Shown here one piece after another: positions 41,700-55,381 of a stretch of 64,000 nt of DNA. The notes under the pieces were generated by a model. The model saw nothing but the letters and a program-made list of their open reading frames with translations. It was not told where the DNA came from and searched no databases. The stretch is taken from positions 3,264,001 through 3,328,000 of the forward strand of contig NZ_CP023449.1 of the NCBI RefSeq assembly GCF_002355275.1, written 5' to 3'. The first letter of the stretch is position 1; the number at the start of each line of letters is the position of its first letter. This DNA comes from Rhizorhabdus dicambivorans. GTDB taxonomy: Bacteria > Pseudomonadota > Alphaproteobacteria > Sphingomonadales > Sphingomonadaceae. The position numbers and the translations under genes were made by a program.

Positions 41700-43883
41700 A
41701 TGAAGATGTCCGTCGACCAGGCGCTTCGCAAGGCACGCAGCCTCTCTTCCGAGGAAGCCGAGTTGCTCTATCGCGAGATGCTCGCGCGCTTTCCGGCGAA
41801 CAAGCGGCTCCAGCACGAGCTTCGCGAACTGTCCCGCCCGGCGATCCAGAACGCGCCCGGCGCCGATCTGGAGGCCATCCTCGCCCTCTATCGGCAGGGC
41901 CGTGGCGCGGAGGCGGCCGATCGGGCGGCAGTGACGCTGGCCCTTTTCCCTCATTGCGAGATACTGGCCAATATCAGCGGCGCGATCATGGCGTCGCTCG
42001 GCCGCCACGATGAAGCCATCCGCCTGTACGACAAGGCGATCGAGCTCGCGCCCGATTTCTTCGAAGCCTATAATAACCGGGGCATCGCGCTGAACGATCA
42101 TGGCCGTTCAGAGGAAGCGCTGCAGAGCTTCGACATGGCGATCAGGCTGCATGCCGACAATCTGGAAGCCTATCTGAACCGGAGCATCGCGCTTCGGCGT
42201 CTGCGGCGCCTGGACGAGGCCCTGGCGAGCGCCGACAGATCCGTGAAGCTGGGCCCGAAATGCGCCGAAGCCTATAATGCGCGCGGCAACACGCTGCTGG
42301 ATCTGGGTCGGGTGGACGATGCCCTGGCGGAATTCGACATGGCAATCGGGCTGAAGCCGGGCCTGGCGGAAGCCCATGTCAACCGTGCCAATGCATTGAC
42401 CATGCTCAAGCGCCCCGACGAGGCGCTGGCAAGCTATGAGCGCGCCATCGCGATGGCACCGGCCCAGATCAACGCCCATAATAATCGTGGCAGCCTGCTT
42501 CGCCGCATGAAGCGGCTGAACGAGGCCCTGGCAAGCCACCGGCGGGCGCTGGATATCGCGCCGGCATCGGCGCTCGCCCAAGCTGAGGCCCGTAATCTGC
42601 AGGCGCATATGTGCCTGTGGGAGGATGAGGAAGCGAAAGGCGGCCCCTCGCCTCTTGGAACAGGCACCGATGCCTTCCAGCCCTTCTACATGCTGGGCTT
42701 CGAGGACAGCCTCGAACGCCAGCTGCTGTGCGCGCGAAACTGGGCGGCAGCGAAATATGGCCCCGGCCGAACCCTGGCCCCGCGCCGTCGCGCGGCGGGC
42801 GCCCCGATCCGGGTCGGCTATTTCTCCACCGATTTCCATAACCATGCGACCATCCACTGCATGGCCCGGCTGTTCGAACTGCACGATCCCAGCCGCTTCG
42901 AAATCCACATCTTCTCCTACGGCCCCGACATCGAGGACGAGATGCGCAAGCGCCTGACCGATGCAGTCGCCCGCTTCCACCCCGTCGCCCATCTGTCGGA
43001 CGAGGACATCGCCCGACTGGCGCGGACCCAGGGGATCGACATCGCCGTGGACCTGAAGGGCCATACCCAGGATGCCCGGCTCGGCATCTTTGCGCGGCGC
43101 GCAGCGCCGGTCCAGGTCGGCTTCCTCGGCTTTCCCGGCACCAGCGGTTCCGACTTCATCGATTATGTTATCGCGGACGAGACCGTCATACCGCCCGAGC
43201 GGCAGCACTTCTTCTCGGAGAAGATCGCCTATCTTCCCAACAGCTATTACCCGACCGACGATCGCTGCGCGGTTTCGGATCGCCGTTTCTCGCGGGCGGA
43301 GCTGGGCCTGCCGGAGGACGGCTTCGTCTTCTGCAGCTTCAACAACAATTACAAGATCACGCCCGACGCCTTCGATATCTGGATGCGCCTGCTGGCCCGG
43401 GTCGAGGGCAGCGTGCTGTGGCTGCTGCAGGACAATGACTGGGCGGCCGACAATCTTCGCCGGGAGGCGCAGGCGCGCGGCATCTCGCCCGACCGGCTGG
43501 TTTTCGCCGAACGCATGTCGGCCGCCGATCACATGGCCCGACATGTCCATGCCGACCTGTTCCTCGACACGTTCAAGGTGAACGCCCACACCACGGCCAC
43601 GGATGCGCTGTGGATGGGCGTCCCCGTGCTGACAAAGCTGGGCGAGAGTTTCGTGGCCCGCGTGGCCGGAAGCCTGCTGCACGCGCTCGACATGCCCGAA
43701 CTGGTCACTCCGTCGGCCGCCGCCTATGAGCAGCGCGCGCTGGAGATCGCCACCGATCCGGCCGCACTGGCGACGCTCAAGGTCAAGCTGGCCGACAGGC
43801 GGATGAGCAGCCCGCTGTTCGACAGCGCTGGCTACACCCGCGATGTCGAGGCCCTTTACGAGCGGCTCGTGGCTGGCGCGTGA
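41700..43883 (+). CDS. TPR protein with GT41 O-linked GlcNAc-transferase-like domain
   Basis: A 727-residue cytoplasmic glycosyltransferase. The N-terminal half holds about six or seven TPRs (residues 60-300; for example EAYNNRGIALNDHGRSEEAL). The C-terminal half (about 370-720) is the SPINDLY/OGT catalytic region: RVGYFSTDFHNHATIH, DLKGHTQDARLGIF, QVGFLGFPGTSGSDFIDY, FCSFNNNYKITPDAF, and HADLFLDTFKVNAHTTATDA with LWMGVPVLT for UDP-sugar binding. Bacterial relatives glycosylate proteins such as adhesins or flagellin, but no target gene is adjacent. Starts at 41700; MKM or MSV codons are both possible. Confidence 0.93.
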   Translation: MKMSVDQALRKARSLSSEEAELLYREMLARFPANKRLQHELRELSRPAIQNAPGADLEAILALYRQGRGAEAADRAAVTLALFPHCEILANISGAIMASLGRHDEAIRLYDKAIELAPDFFEAYNNRGIALNDHGRSEEALQSFDMAIRLHADNLEAYLNRSIALRRLRRLDEALASADRSVKLGPKCAEAYNARGNTLLDLGRVDDALAEFDMAIGLKPGLAEAHVNRANALTMLKRPDEALASYERAIAMAPAQINAHNNRGSLLRRMKRLNEALASHRRALDIAPASALAQAEARNLQAHMCLWEDEEAKGGPSPLGTGTDAFQPFYMLGFEDSLERQLLCARNWAAAKYGPGRTLAPRRRAAGAPIRVGYFSTDFHNHATIHCMARLFELHDPSRFEIHIFSYGPDIEDEMRKRLTDAVARFHPVAHLSDEDIARLARTQGIDIAVDLKGHTQDARLGIFARRAAPVQVGFLGFPGTSGSDFIDYVIADETVIPPERQHFFSEKIAYLPNSYYPTDDRCAVSDRRFSRAELGLPEDGFVFCSFNNNYKITPDAFDIWMRLLARVEGSVLWLLQDNDWAADNLRREAQARGISPDRLVFAERMSAADHMARHVHADLFLDTFKVNAHTTATDALWMGVPVLTKLGESFVARVAGSLLHALDMPELVTPSAAAYEQRALEIATDPAALATLKVKLADRRMSSPLFDSAGYTRDVEALYERLVAGA

Positions 43884-43934
43884 GAAGCTGATCCACGGTT
43901 TCGGCGGGAGCCCATAGCGCTGCCGCCATCAGGC

Positions 43935-44606
43935 TTAGAAATCGGGCTTCTCATAATGTTCGGGCGGGCCGACCAGCTCCATCCGCTCGGACAGGATCAC
44001 CCGCAGCGAGCGGCGGGACTTCATGCCCGAATACCATTGCCGGGTCTCGTCATGGCCGCGCCAGTCGATCCCGCCGAGATAGTCGGCGACCGAGATATGC
44101 GCGGCGCAGGCGAGGTCGGCGAGGCTGATCAGCTGGCCGCCGATCCAGCGACGACTGCCGACCAGATAGTCGATATAGTCGAGATGGTCGTTGACCGCCT
44201 TCATCGCCTGACGGAGCACGCCGGCATCGGGCGGGGCGCGGTGGACGATGCGCTTGAGCGCGCGCTCATAGAGCAGCGGACCGACCACGTCAGAATAGAA
44301 TTTCTCGTCGAAATAGGCGACCAGCCGGCGTATCTCGGCGCGCGCGGCGGCGTTGCCCGGGATCATCGGCACCGGCTCGACCGTCTCCTCGATATATTCG
44401 GAGATGGCGCAGCTGTGGATCAGCGTGGTCCCCGTCGCCGGATCGACCATCACCGGAGTCTGCCCGACCGGATTCAGATCGAGGAACTCGTCCCGCCGCA
44501 GCCACGGCGATTCGCGGACGAGATCATAGGCGATGCCCTTCTCCTCCATCTGGAGCCGGACCTTGCGGGAAAAGGGACAGAGCGGGAATTGGTAAAGCTG
44601 CCACAT
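43935..44606 (-). CDS. Glutathione S-transferase family protein
   Basis: A 223-residue two-domain GST. The N-terminal thioredoxin fold begins WQLYQFPLCPFSRKVRLQ with a CPFS active-site motif, followed by LNPVGQTPVMVD and SCAISEYIEE, the glutathione gamma-Glu site. The C-terminal helical domain is residues 90-215. The cysteine rather than tyrosine or serine suggests a beta- or omega-like, thiol-transferase type. Transcribed toward the TPR gene. Confidence 0.88.
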   Translation of the reverse strand: MWQLYQFPLCPFSRKVRLQMEEKGIAYDLVRESPWLRRDEFLDLNPVGQTPVMVDPATGTTLIHSCAISEYIEETVEPVPMIPGNAAARAEIRRLVAYFDEKFYSDVVGPLLYERALKRIVHRAPPDAGVLRQAMKAVNDHLDYIDYLVGSRRWIGGQLISLADLACAAHISVADYLGGIDWRGHDETRQWYSGMKSRRSLRVILSERMELVGPPEHYEKPDF

Positions 44607-44653
44607 GGGGTGGCCAACCTAGTCGGATGGAACAATTCTGTCAGCAGGCTTTT

Positions 44654-44763
44654 CCCCCTCCCTTTAAAGGGAGGGGGCCAGGGGGCGGGTGAGATGTGGG
44701 TAAGTCAACTTCGCCATTCGGCGAAGCACCCACCCCTCGATCCCCTCCCTTTAAAGGGAGGGG
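44654..44763. repeat. Paired-hairpin intergenic element C
   Basis: A 24-bp perfect palindrome (44654-44677) and a 22-bp one (44742-44763), both built on CCCTCCCTTTAAAGGGAGGG, flank a third hairpin with arms GTGGGT/ACCCAC and CTTCGCC/GGCGAAG. The element fills the gap between the GST gene and gltB. Confidence 0.85.
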
Positions 44764-44767
44764 AAGT

Positions 44768-49297
<4,530 letters not shown>

Positions 49298-49309
49298 TCG
49301 CTCCGAAAA

Positions 49310-49867
49310 TCAGGTACCGGCAGGGACCGCGAGGTTAGCGGCGCGCATACGGTCTATGATGCGAGGCATGGCGCCAGCCACCGCCGCTCGCCCGGCCTGT
49401 TGGCCATAAGCGAACATTTCCCGCGTGATGGCCGGAGTCTCGCTTGTCATCTTCAGGCCCACAGGCGACTCGTAAAATGCGATGATCGCCTCAAGCTCGT
49501 CTGCTGAGAAATGCGCCAAATAGACTGAACGTGCATGAGCGACGAGGTCGGGCGTCAGGCCAGCGAATATCGACAGAAACTGTTCTCGCAAGATCGCTTC
49601 AATTTCCTGCTCTTTACCAACATTCGCCCTGACCAGCGCCGGCAGCAAGGCATCGATGATCTGAGGCCCCAAGGCGTTCATTTGATTTGCGACACCGGTT
49701 ACTGACAGAAGCTTGTCGACAGCCGCGGCAGCGCGGGGGTCAGCCGGCTTGATATCAGCCGGTGCCGAAGCCACGGGCGATTTTGCCGCATCGGCAAGGC
49801 CCGCCGACACGGAATGGGCCGCTGCGAGCCACGCAATAGCTGCAATGATCAGTATCGGCCGCATCAT
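49310..49867 (-). CDS. DUF2059 domain protein between gltD and gltB
   Basis: A 185-residue exported protein with signal peptide MRPILIIAAIAWLAAAHSVSA. The mature part has the helical DUF2059 pattern: AAAAVDKLLSVTGVANQMN, then YLAHFSADELEAIIAFYESP and VGLKMTSETPAITREMF. Family function is unknown. Its start overlaps the gltD stop (ATGA) and its stop is 12 bp before gltB, so it is locked into the operon. Confidence 0.88.
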   Translation of the reverse strand: MMRPILIIAAIAWLAAAHSVSAGLADAAKSPVASAPADIKPADPRAAAAVDKLLSVTGVANQMNALGPQIIDALLPALVRANVGKEQEIEAILREQFLSIFAGLTPDLVAHARSVYLAHFSADELEAIIAFYESPVGLKMTSETPAITREMFAYGQQAGRAAVAGAMPRIIDRMRAANLAVPAGT

Positions 49868-51306
49868 GCCGCCACCTTCTCGGCCTTCGCCTTCGCCTTG
49901 AGATAAAGATGCATCCGCTCCGCCACGTCGCGGCCGTCGCGGATCGCCCACACGACGAGGCTGGCGCCGCGGACGATGTCGCCCGCCGCGAAGACGCCAT
50001 CGACCGAGGTCTGCATCGTCTTGTGATCGACCCTCAGCGTGCCCCAGCGCGTCACCGACAATTCGGGCGAGCCGAAGGCCCCCGGCAAGTCCTCCGGATC
50101 GAAGCCCAGCGCCTTGATCACCAGATCGGCCTCCAGCCGGAACTCGCTGCCGGGATCGGGCTCGGGCGTACGGCGGCCAGAGACATCGGGCTCGCCGAGC
50201 CGCATCCTGATCGCGCGGACGCCCGACACCGCCTCCGTGCCATCGAAGCCCTCGGGCGCGGAGAGCCAGACGAACTCGACGCCCTCCTCCTCGGCATTCT
50301 TCGTCTCGCGCTGCGAACCCGGCATGTTGGCACGGTCGCGGCGGTACAGGCACTTCACCGAGGCCGCTCCCTGCCGGATCGCGGTGCGGACGCAGTCCAT
50401 CGCGGTGTCGCCGCCGCCGATGACGACGACATGCTTGCCCTTCGCGTCGAGCCCGCCCTGGTCGAACGCCGGCACGGCATCGCCAAAGCCCTTGCGGTTG
50501 GAAGCGGTGAGATAGTCGATCGCTTCGACGATGCCGGGCGCGCCGACACCCGGCGCCTTGATCGCGCGCGGCTTGTACACCCCGGTCGCGATCAGCAGCG
50601 CATCATGCTTCTGGCGCAGTTCGGCGAGCGAAGCGTCACGGCCCACCTCGAACCCCTGGTGGAAGACGATGCCGGCATCGGCCAGCCGCTGGACGCGGCG
50701 CATGACGATCGGCTTCTCCAGCTTGAAGCCGGGGATGCCATAGGTGAGCAGGCCGCCGGCGCGATCGTGCCGGTCGTAGACATGCACGCCATAGCCGCGC
50801 GCCCGCATCAGTTCGGCGACGGTCAGCCCCGCGGGACCGGCGCCGATCACGCCGACCGACTGGCCCTTCGCCGGGCCGACCTGGACCGGCTCGACCCAGC
50901 CGCGCTCCCAGGCGGTGTCGGTGATATATTTCTCGACCGAGCCGATCGTCACCGCGCCATGGCCGGAGAATTCGATAACGCAATTGCCTTCGCACAGCCG
51001 ATCCTGCGGGCAGATGCGGCCGCAGATCTCGGGCATGGTCGAAGTGGCGTTGGACAACTCATAGGCCTCGCGAAGCCGCCCCTCGGTGGTCAGCCGCAGC
51101 CAGTCCGGAATGTGGTTGTGCAAAGGGCAGTGCGTGGAACAATAGGGCACCCCGCATTGGGAGCAGCGCGACGCTTGTTCCCCGGCCTTGGCATCGGCGT
51201 AGAGCGGCGCGATCTCGCCGAAATCGGCGACACGCGATTCCGCGGCGCGCTTCGGCGGAAAAGCCTGCCCGACATTCACGAATTTCAACATCGGCTCTTC
51301 AGCCAT
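49864..51306 (-). CDS. gltD: Glutamate synthase (NADPH), small subunit
   Basis: Transfers electrons from NADPH via FAD and 4Fe-4S clusters to GltB. 480 residues. Cysteine motifs for the clusters are in CSQCGVPYCSTHCPLHN and CGRICPQDRLCEGNC; the FAD loop is GVIGAGPAGLTVAE (about residue 150) and the NADPH loop is VIGGGDTAMDC (about 290); AAGDIVRGASLVVWAI closes the FAD site. Starts at 51306 (MAEEPML). First gene of the operon; about 160 bp of AT-richer DNA upstream hold its promoter. Confidence 0.97.
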   Translation of the reverse strand: MAEEPMLKFVNVGQAFPPKRAAESRVADFGEIAPLYADAKAGEQASRCSQCGVPYCSTHCPLHNHIPDWLRLTTEGRLREAYELSNATSTMPEICGRICPQDRLCEGNCVIEFSGHGAVTIGSVEKYITDTAWERGWVEPVQVGPAKGQSVGVIGAGPAGLTVAELMRARGYGVHVYDRHDRAGGLLTYGIPGFKLEKPIVMRRVQRLADAGIVFHQGFEVGRDASLAELRQKHDALLIATGVYKPRAIKAPGVGAPGIVEAIDYLTASNRKGFGDAVPAFDQGGLDAKGKHVVVIGGGDTAMDCVRTAIRQGAASVKCLYRRDRANMPGSQRETKNAEEEGVEFVWLSAPEGFDGTEAVSGVRAIRMRLGEPDVSGRRTPEPDPGSEFRLEADLVIKALGFDPEDLPGAFGSPELSVTRWGTLRVDHKTMQTSVDGVFAAGDIVRGASLVVWAIRDGRDVAERMHLYLKAKAKAEKVAA

Positions 51307-51468
51307 GACGATTTGCCCTCCGGTCCGAAGGCGCAAATCTCATAAATGCCAGCTCAAGTCACGCGCGTTTCGTGCAATGAGTCAGTAATTATGACCTAAT
51401 TTCTGTGGAAATCGACGCGGCGGCTGAATATCTGTACATCTTTTGAAGATTATAAGTCCGTATCGGAC

Positions 51469-52269
51469 CTATCTAAAAAGCAACCATATCAAGGCGATGG
51501 AGCCCACAATGATCCGATACCAGGCAAAGGGCGCGAAGCCGTGGCGGGTGACGACGTTCAGGAACCAGCGGATCACGGCGATGGCCACCAGGAAGGACAC
51601 GACGAAGCCGATTACGATCGCCATCGTCTGCGAATCGTTCAGTTCATGCCGGGCCTTCCACAGCGCAAGCGTGGTTGCTCCCAGCATGGTGGGGATGGCC
51701 AGGAAGAAGCTGTATTCGGCCGCGGTGCGCCGCTCGACGCCGAGGGTCAGCGCGCCCATGATGGTCGCACCCGAGCGGCTGACCCCGGGGATCATCGACA
51801 GGCACTGGATGAAGCCGATGCCCAGCGTGGTCTTGAGCGACATGCCCTCGACACTGTCGCAGGTCGGGTGCTTCACCATTTTCTCGATCGCCAGAATGGC
51901 GATGCCGCCCAGGATCAGCGCAACCGCGACGACGATCGGCGCGTTGAGCATCGCCTTGATCGCGCCATAGGCCAAGGCGCCGATCACCGCCGAGGGCAGG
52001 AAGCCCACGGCCACATTGCGGGTGAAGCGGATCGCCCCCGGATCGCGGCGGCCGAGCCCGGCCAGCACCGCCGCGAAACGCTGCCGATAAAGCACCACCA
52101 CCGCCAGGATCGCGCCGAGCTGGATGACGATGTCGAAGGTCTCGGTGCCCTGCGGCACCTGCATCACCTCCCCGGCGAGGATGAGGTGCCCGGTCGAGGA
52201 GACAGGCAGGAACTCCGTCAGCCCCTCGACGATGCCGAGGAGGACGATCGACAGCAGCGACATTTCCAT
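51469..52269 (-). CDS. uppP: Undecaprenyl-diphosphatase UppP (BacA)
   Basis: Inner-membrane enzyme that converts undecaprenyl diphosphate to the monophosphate, recycling the carrier for peptidoglycan and O-antigen. 266 residues, about eight helices. Both active-site motifs are present: EGLTEFLPVSSTGHLIL (about 15-31) and PGVSRSGATI (about 165). The ATG at 52269 is chosen from the first helix. A 7-bp hairpin (51454-51470) overlaps the stop codon. Confidence 0.96.
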   Translation of the reverse strand: MEMSLLSIVLLGIVEGLTEFLPVSSTGHLILAGEVMQVPQGTETFDIVIQLGAILAVVVLYRQRFAAVLAGLGRRDPGAIRFTRNVAVGFLPSAVIGALAYGAIKAMLNAPIVVAVALILGGIAILAIEKMVKHPTCDSVEGMSLKTTLGIGFIQCLSMIPGVSRSGATIMGALTLGVERRTAAEYSFFLAIPTMLGATTLALWKARHELNDSQTMAIVIGFVVSFLVAIAVIRWFLNVVTRHGFAPFAWYRIIVGSIALIWLLFR

Positions 52270-52276
52270 GCTGGGT

Positions 52277-53214
52277 TCAGGCCGCGGTCTTGGTCTGCGG
52301 CGCGAAACGGCCGTGCGGGCGATAGCGGACCAGCCAGGCGGGGGCGACCGCCTCCATCGGCGTCGGCTTGATCCCGAACGCCTCCAGCCCGCTGGCGCCG
52401 GGCGAAACGACATTATCGGCCTGGAGCATCAGCCACTGGTCACGGGTGATCGGCGCGCCGGGCAGCGCGCCCGCGACCGTCGCCAATATGCCGCCGATCG
52501 CATCAGGCACCGGGATGAAGGTGGGATTATGGCCGGTTGCGTCGGCTAGCCGTTGGTTGAGGCCGGCCATCGTCACCACCTCGGGGCCGCCCAGTTCATA
52601 GGTTTTGCCGGCATGCGCATTCGGATCGAGCGCCGCCGCCGCGATCGCCCTGGCGACATCGGCGACCCAGACCGGCTGGAACTTCACATCGCCGCGCAGC
52701 ACCGGCACGAATGGCATGGCGAGCATCCCGGCGAAGCGGTTGAGGAAGCCGTCCTCCTGCCCGAAGACGATCGAGGGACGGATGATCGTGGCGTCCGGAA
52801 AAGCCGCGCGCACCGCCGCCTCCCCTTCCCCCTTCGACCGGCCATAGGCCGAGGCGGATTCGGGATCGGCGCCGATCGCCGAGACATGGACGAGCGCTCC
52901 CGCCCCCGCCGCCTTCGCGGCAGCGGCGACATTGGCCGCGCCCCGGCGATGGATCGCGTCGAAATCGCCCTTGAGGATTCCGACCAGGTTGATCACCGAA
53001 TCGGCGCCGGCGACCGCATGTTCGACACTGGCGACATGGGTGACGCTGGCGGGCAGGAACTGGGTCTGCCCGAGGCCGCCGAGCGGCTTCAGGAACCAGG
53101 CGTCGGACGGATCACGCTCGGCAATGCGGACCCGGGCACCCGCCTTGAGCAGTTCCTGCGCCACATAACGGCCCAGAAATCCCCCCCGCCGAAGATCGTG
53201 ACAAGACGGCCCAT
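52277..53214 (-). pseudogene. Complex I NDUFA9-like NAD(P)-binding protein, apparent -1 frameshift
   Basis: Extended short-chain dehydrogenase of the NDUFA9/YbjT-like group. The expected start MGRLVTIFGGG lies at 53214, but after GGC the tract has seven G (53181-53187 as C on the + strand); eight would give FGGGGFLGRYVAQELLKAG in one frame. As written, the N-terminal 11 residues are out of frame with the remaining 300 residues (ILKGDFDAIHRRGAANV, SAIGADPESASAYGRSKGEG with the YxxxK motif, RPSIVFGQEDGFLNRFA). Either a real inactivating slip or a sequencing error. Lies 7 bp before uppP on the same strand. Confidence 0.75.
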
Positions 53215-53268
53215 TTCCCAGATTCCCTCGATGAGTGATTTTCTCCGCATTGCCCTGCACGGAAGCTG

Positions 53269-53298
53269 TTGACAAGGCACGATCCTCACCGCTATCCG
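53269..53298 (+). promoter_or_regulatory. Promoter of tRNA-Leu
   Basis: A perfect TTGACA (53269-53274), then TATCCG 18 bases later (53293-53298), about 20 bp before the tRNA 5' end. Confidence 0.55.
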
Positions 53299-53317
53299 CC
53301 CGGCCTCCGAACCTGAT

Positions 53318-53404
<87 letters not shown>

Positions 53405-53487
53405 ATGGCCTTTCCGGCAACGTCCGGAAACGTCCACCAAGCGGCTGGTTTTCCAGCATTTTTTCAGAGAGAATCGCCGAATGGAAT

Positions 53488-53552
53488 CCGGGTTCATCCA
53501 CCCGGAACCATCGGCATACCATCAACTTTGATGGTGTTTTTGATGGTTCCGG
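53488..53552. repeat. Nested palindromes before the integrase gene
   Basis: Three inverted repeats overlap: CCGGGT/ACCCGG (53488-53493 with 53500-53505), an 11-bp outer arm pair CCGGAACCATC/GATGGTTCCGG (53502-53512 with 53542-53552), and inside it ACCATCAA/TTGATGGT (53518-53525 with 53528-53535). Candidates for integrase or Xis arm sites, or an operator. Confidence 0.75.
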
Positions 53553-53577
53553 CGAGCCCTTTGGAGCTGGCACCATC

Positions 53578-54801
53578 ATGGCACTGAATCACATCCAGAT
53601 CACCAACGCTAAGCGTCGGGACAAGGCCTACAAACTGGCCGATTCTGACGGGCTGTATCTTTTCATCCAGCCGAACGGCGCGAAGCTTTGGCGCATGAAC
53701 TACCGGCACCTCGGCCGGCAGAAGACGCTCTATTTCGGCGCCTGGCCCGAAGTGGGGATCGCGGCGGCACGCCAGCAGCGTGACAAGGCGCGGGAACAGA
53801 TCGCAGCCGGTCTCGACCCCGCCGCCGAGAAGCGGATCGAAACCCTCGCGCGCAAGGTTGCCGCCGACAACACCTTCAAGACCATCGCCGAGGAATGGGT
53901 AGCCAAGAACGAACGGGAGGGGCGCGCGCCGATCACGCTCGACAAGATTCGCTGGCTGCTCGGCATGACCTACCCAATGATCGGCACTCTACCGATCTCC
54001 AAGATCACGCCGCAGGAGGTCCTTGCCGTCCTGCGCAAGGTGGAAGCGACCGGCCGCTACGAGAGCGCCCGGCGGATGCGCAGCGTGCTCAGCCGGGTGT
54101 TCCGATACGGTATCGCGACCGCACGAGCCGATCGCGATGTCGCGGCCGACCTGCGCGGCGCCCTCATCACGCCGAAGGTCCAACACCTAGCGGCGATCAC
54201 GACGCCGAAGGAGGCTGGCGGGCTCCTTCGCGCAATCGAAGGATATACCGGTCACGAGATCACCGCCATCGCGCTTCGGCTGTCACCGCATCTGTTCGTG
54301 CGACCGGGCGAACTGCGCAGTGCTGAATGGACGGAGTTCGATACGCAGGGAGCAGTTTGGTCGCTCTCGGCAGAGAAGATGAAGATGCGGCGGCCGCATC
54401 GGGTGCCGCTCTCGCGTCAGGTGCTCGATATGCTCGAAGAGCTCCACGCTTTGACGGGCGATGGGCGATTTCTCTTTCCGTCTTTCCGCTCGCCAAAGCA
54501 GTGCATGTCGGAAAACACCGTCAACGCGGCGCTTCGACGGCTCGGCTACAGCCAGGAAGAAATGACGGCGCATGGCTTCCGAGCGATGGCCGCGACCCTG
54601 CTCAACGAGATGGGGATCTGGAATCCAGACGCCATCGAGAAGCAGCTCGCTCACCTCGATACCTCAATGGTCCGCCGCGCCTACACCCGTGGCGAGTATT
54701 GGGATGAGCGCGTCAAGATGATGCAGCATTGGTCGGACTATCTGGAGCAGCTACGAGACGGCGCAAAAATTCTTCGTCCGCACTTCGGCGTCCGACGTTA
54801 G
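53578..54801 (+). CDS. P4-type tyrosine integrase
   Basis: Site-specific recombinase of 407 residues for integration and excision of the element at tRNA-Leu. The N-terminal DUF4102 arm-binding domain (KLADSDGLYLFIQPNGAKLW) is followed by a core-binding SAM-like domain (about 100-190) and the catalytic domain: Arg in LFVRPGELRSAEW (about 242), HGFRAMAATLLNE (His about 332, Arg about 335), QLAHLD, and the nucleophile Tyr in VRRAYTRGEYW (about 369). All key residues are intact. A GGAG ribosome site lies before the ATG. Confidence 0.95.
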   Translation: MALNHIQITNAKRRDKAYKLADSDGLYLFIQPNGAKLWRMNYRHLGRQKTLYFGAWPEVGIAAARQQRDKAREQIAAGLDPAAEKRIETLARKVAADNTFKTIAEEWVAKNEREGRAPITLDKIRWLLGMTYPMIGTLPISKITPQEVLAVLRKVEATGRYESARRMRSVLSRVFRYGIATARADRDVAADLRGALITPKVQHLAAITTPKEAGGLLRAIEGYTGHEITAIALRLSPHLFVRPGELRSAEWTEFDTQGAVWSLSAEKMKMRRPHRVPLSRQVLDMLEELHALTGDGRFLFPSFRSPKQCMSENTVNAALRRLGYSQEEMTAHGFRAMAATLLNEMGIWNPDAIEKQLAHLDTSMVRRAYTRGEYWDERVKMMQHWSDYLEQLRDGAKILRPHFGVRR

Positions 54802-54834
54802 CTCGCTAGCGACCGGGGCAGTTGCGAGGATACC

Positions 54835-55200
54835 ATGACGAGCGATCTCGACCGATATGAAGCCGCGAAGAAGGCGTTGGACGGATTGATAGCCGAGATC
54901 GCTCAGACGTCCGTGCGCGCCGCGCACGACATCGGCGTTGAATTTGACGTCGATGATCCTCGGGTTGCCAGGTGGCTCATGCTGACCACATTTGAAGGCA
55001 TGTTCATGTCGTCCGCGAAGACCACGTCGCGGGATTTGCTGGCGATGGCTGAGAAAGCTTCGGAAGGCGAAAGCAGGCGCACGCCTCGCAGGAAAAAGAA
55101 AGGCGAGCGGCAGCGACCGCTTGTGACATGGGATCATCTTGTCGCTTGGGCGGATGCCGACGTGGCGGAAAAGCCATTTATCCGCCCGTCAGCGCCTTGA
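54835..55200 (+). CDS. Element-borne protein of unknown function
   Basis: A 121-residue soluble protein: helical N-terminal half (DRYEAAKKALDGLIAEIAQT), FDVDDPRVARWLMLTTFEG, then a very basic patch (RRTPRRKKKGERQR). It starts 34 bp after the integrase and probably shares its transcript; its 3' end overlaps the convergent HTH gene by 23 bp. No domain recognised. Confidence 0.65.
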   Translation: MTSDLDRYEAAKKALDGLIAEIAQTSVRAAHDIGVEFDVDDPRVARWLMLTTFEGMFMSSAKTTSRDLLAMAEKASEGESRRTPRRKKKGERQRPLVTWDHLVAWADADVAEKPFIRPSAP

Positions 55201-55378
55201 GGCTTTTGTATGGGATCAAGGTCGATCGGCCGACCTTGACGGTTTCAAGATCGCCAGACTGGATAAGCTCGTAAAGGCGCGAACGGCTGATACCGGTGAG
55301 TTGAACCGCAGTCGATATTCGGACTGAAAGAGGCTCGATGACGACGGCGTCAGACTGCCGCTCTGTGAGGCGGGTCAT
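55178..55378 (-). CDS. Helix-turn-helix protein (excisionase/AlpA-like)
   Basis: A 66-residue DNA-binding protein with the MerR-like/excisionase helix-turn-helix VRISTAVQLTGISRSRLYEL followed by the wing GDLETVKVGRSTLIPYKSLK. In this place it could be an excision-directionality factor or a transcription regulator of the trb operon. It starts 3 bp after DUF2274 and is the last gene of the leftward operon. Confidence 0.85.
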   Translation of the reverse strand: MTRLTERQSDAVVIEPLSVRISTAVQLTGISRSRLYELIQSGDLETVKVGRSTLIPYKSLKALTGG

Positions 55379-55381
55379 ATC

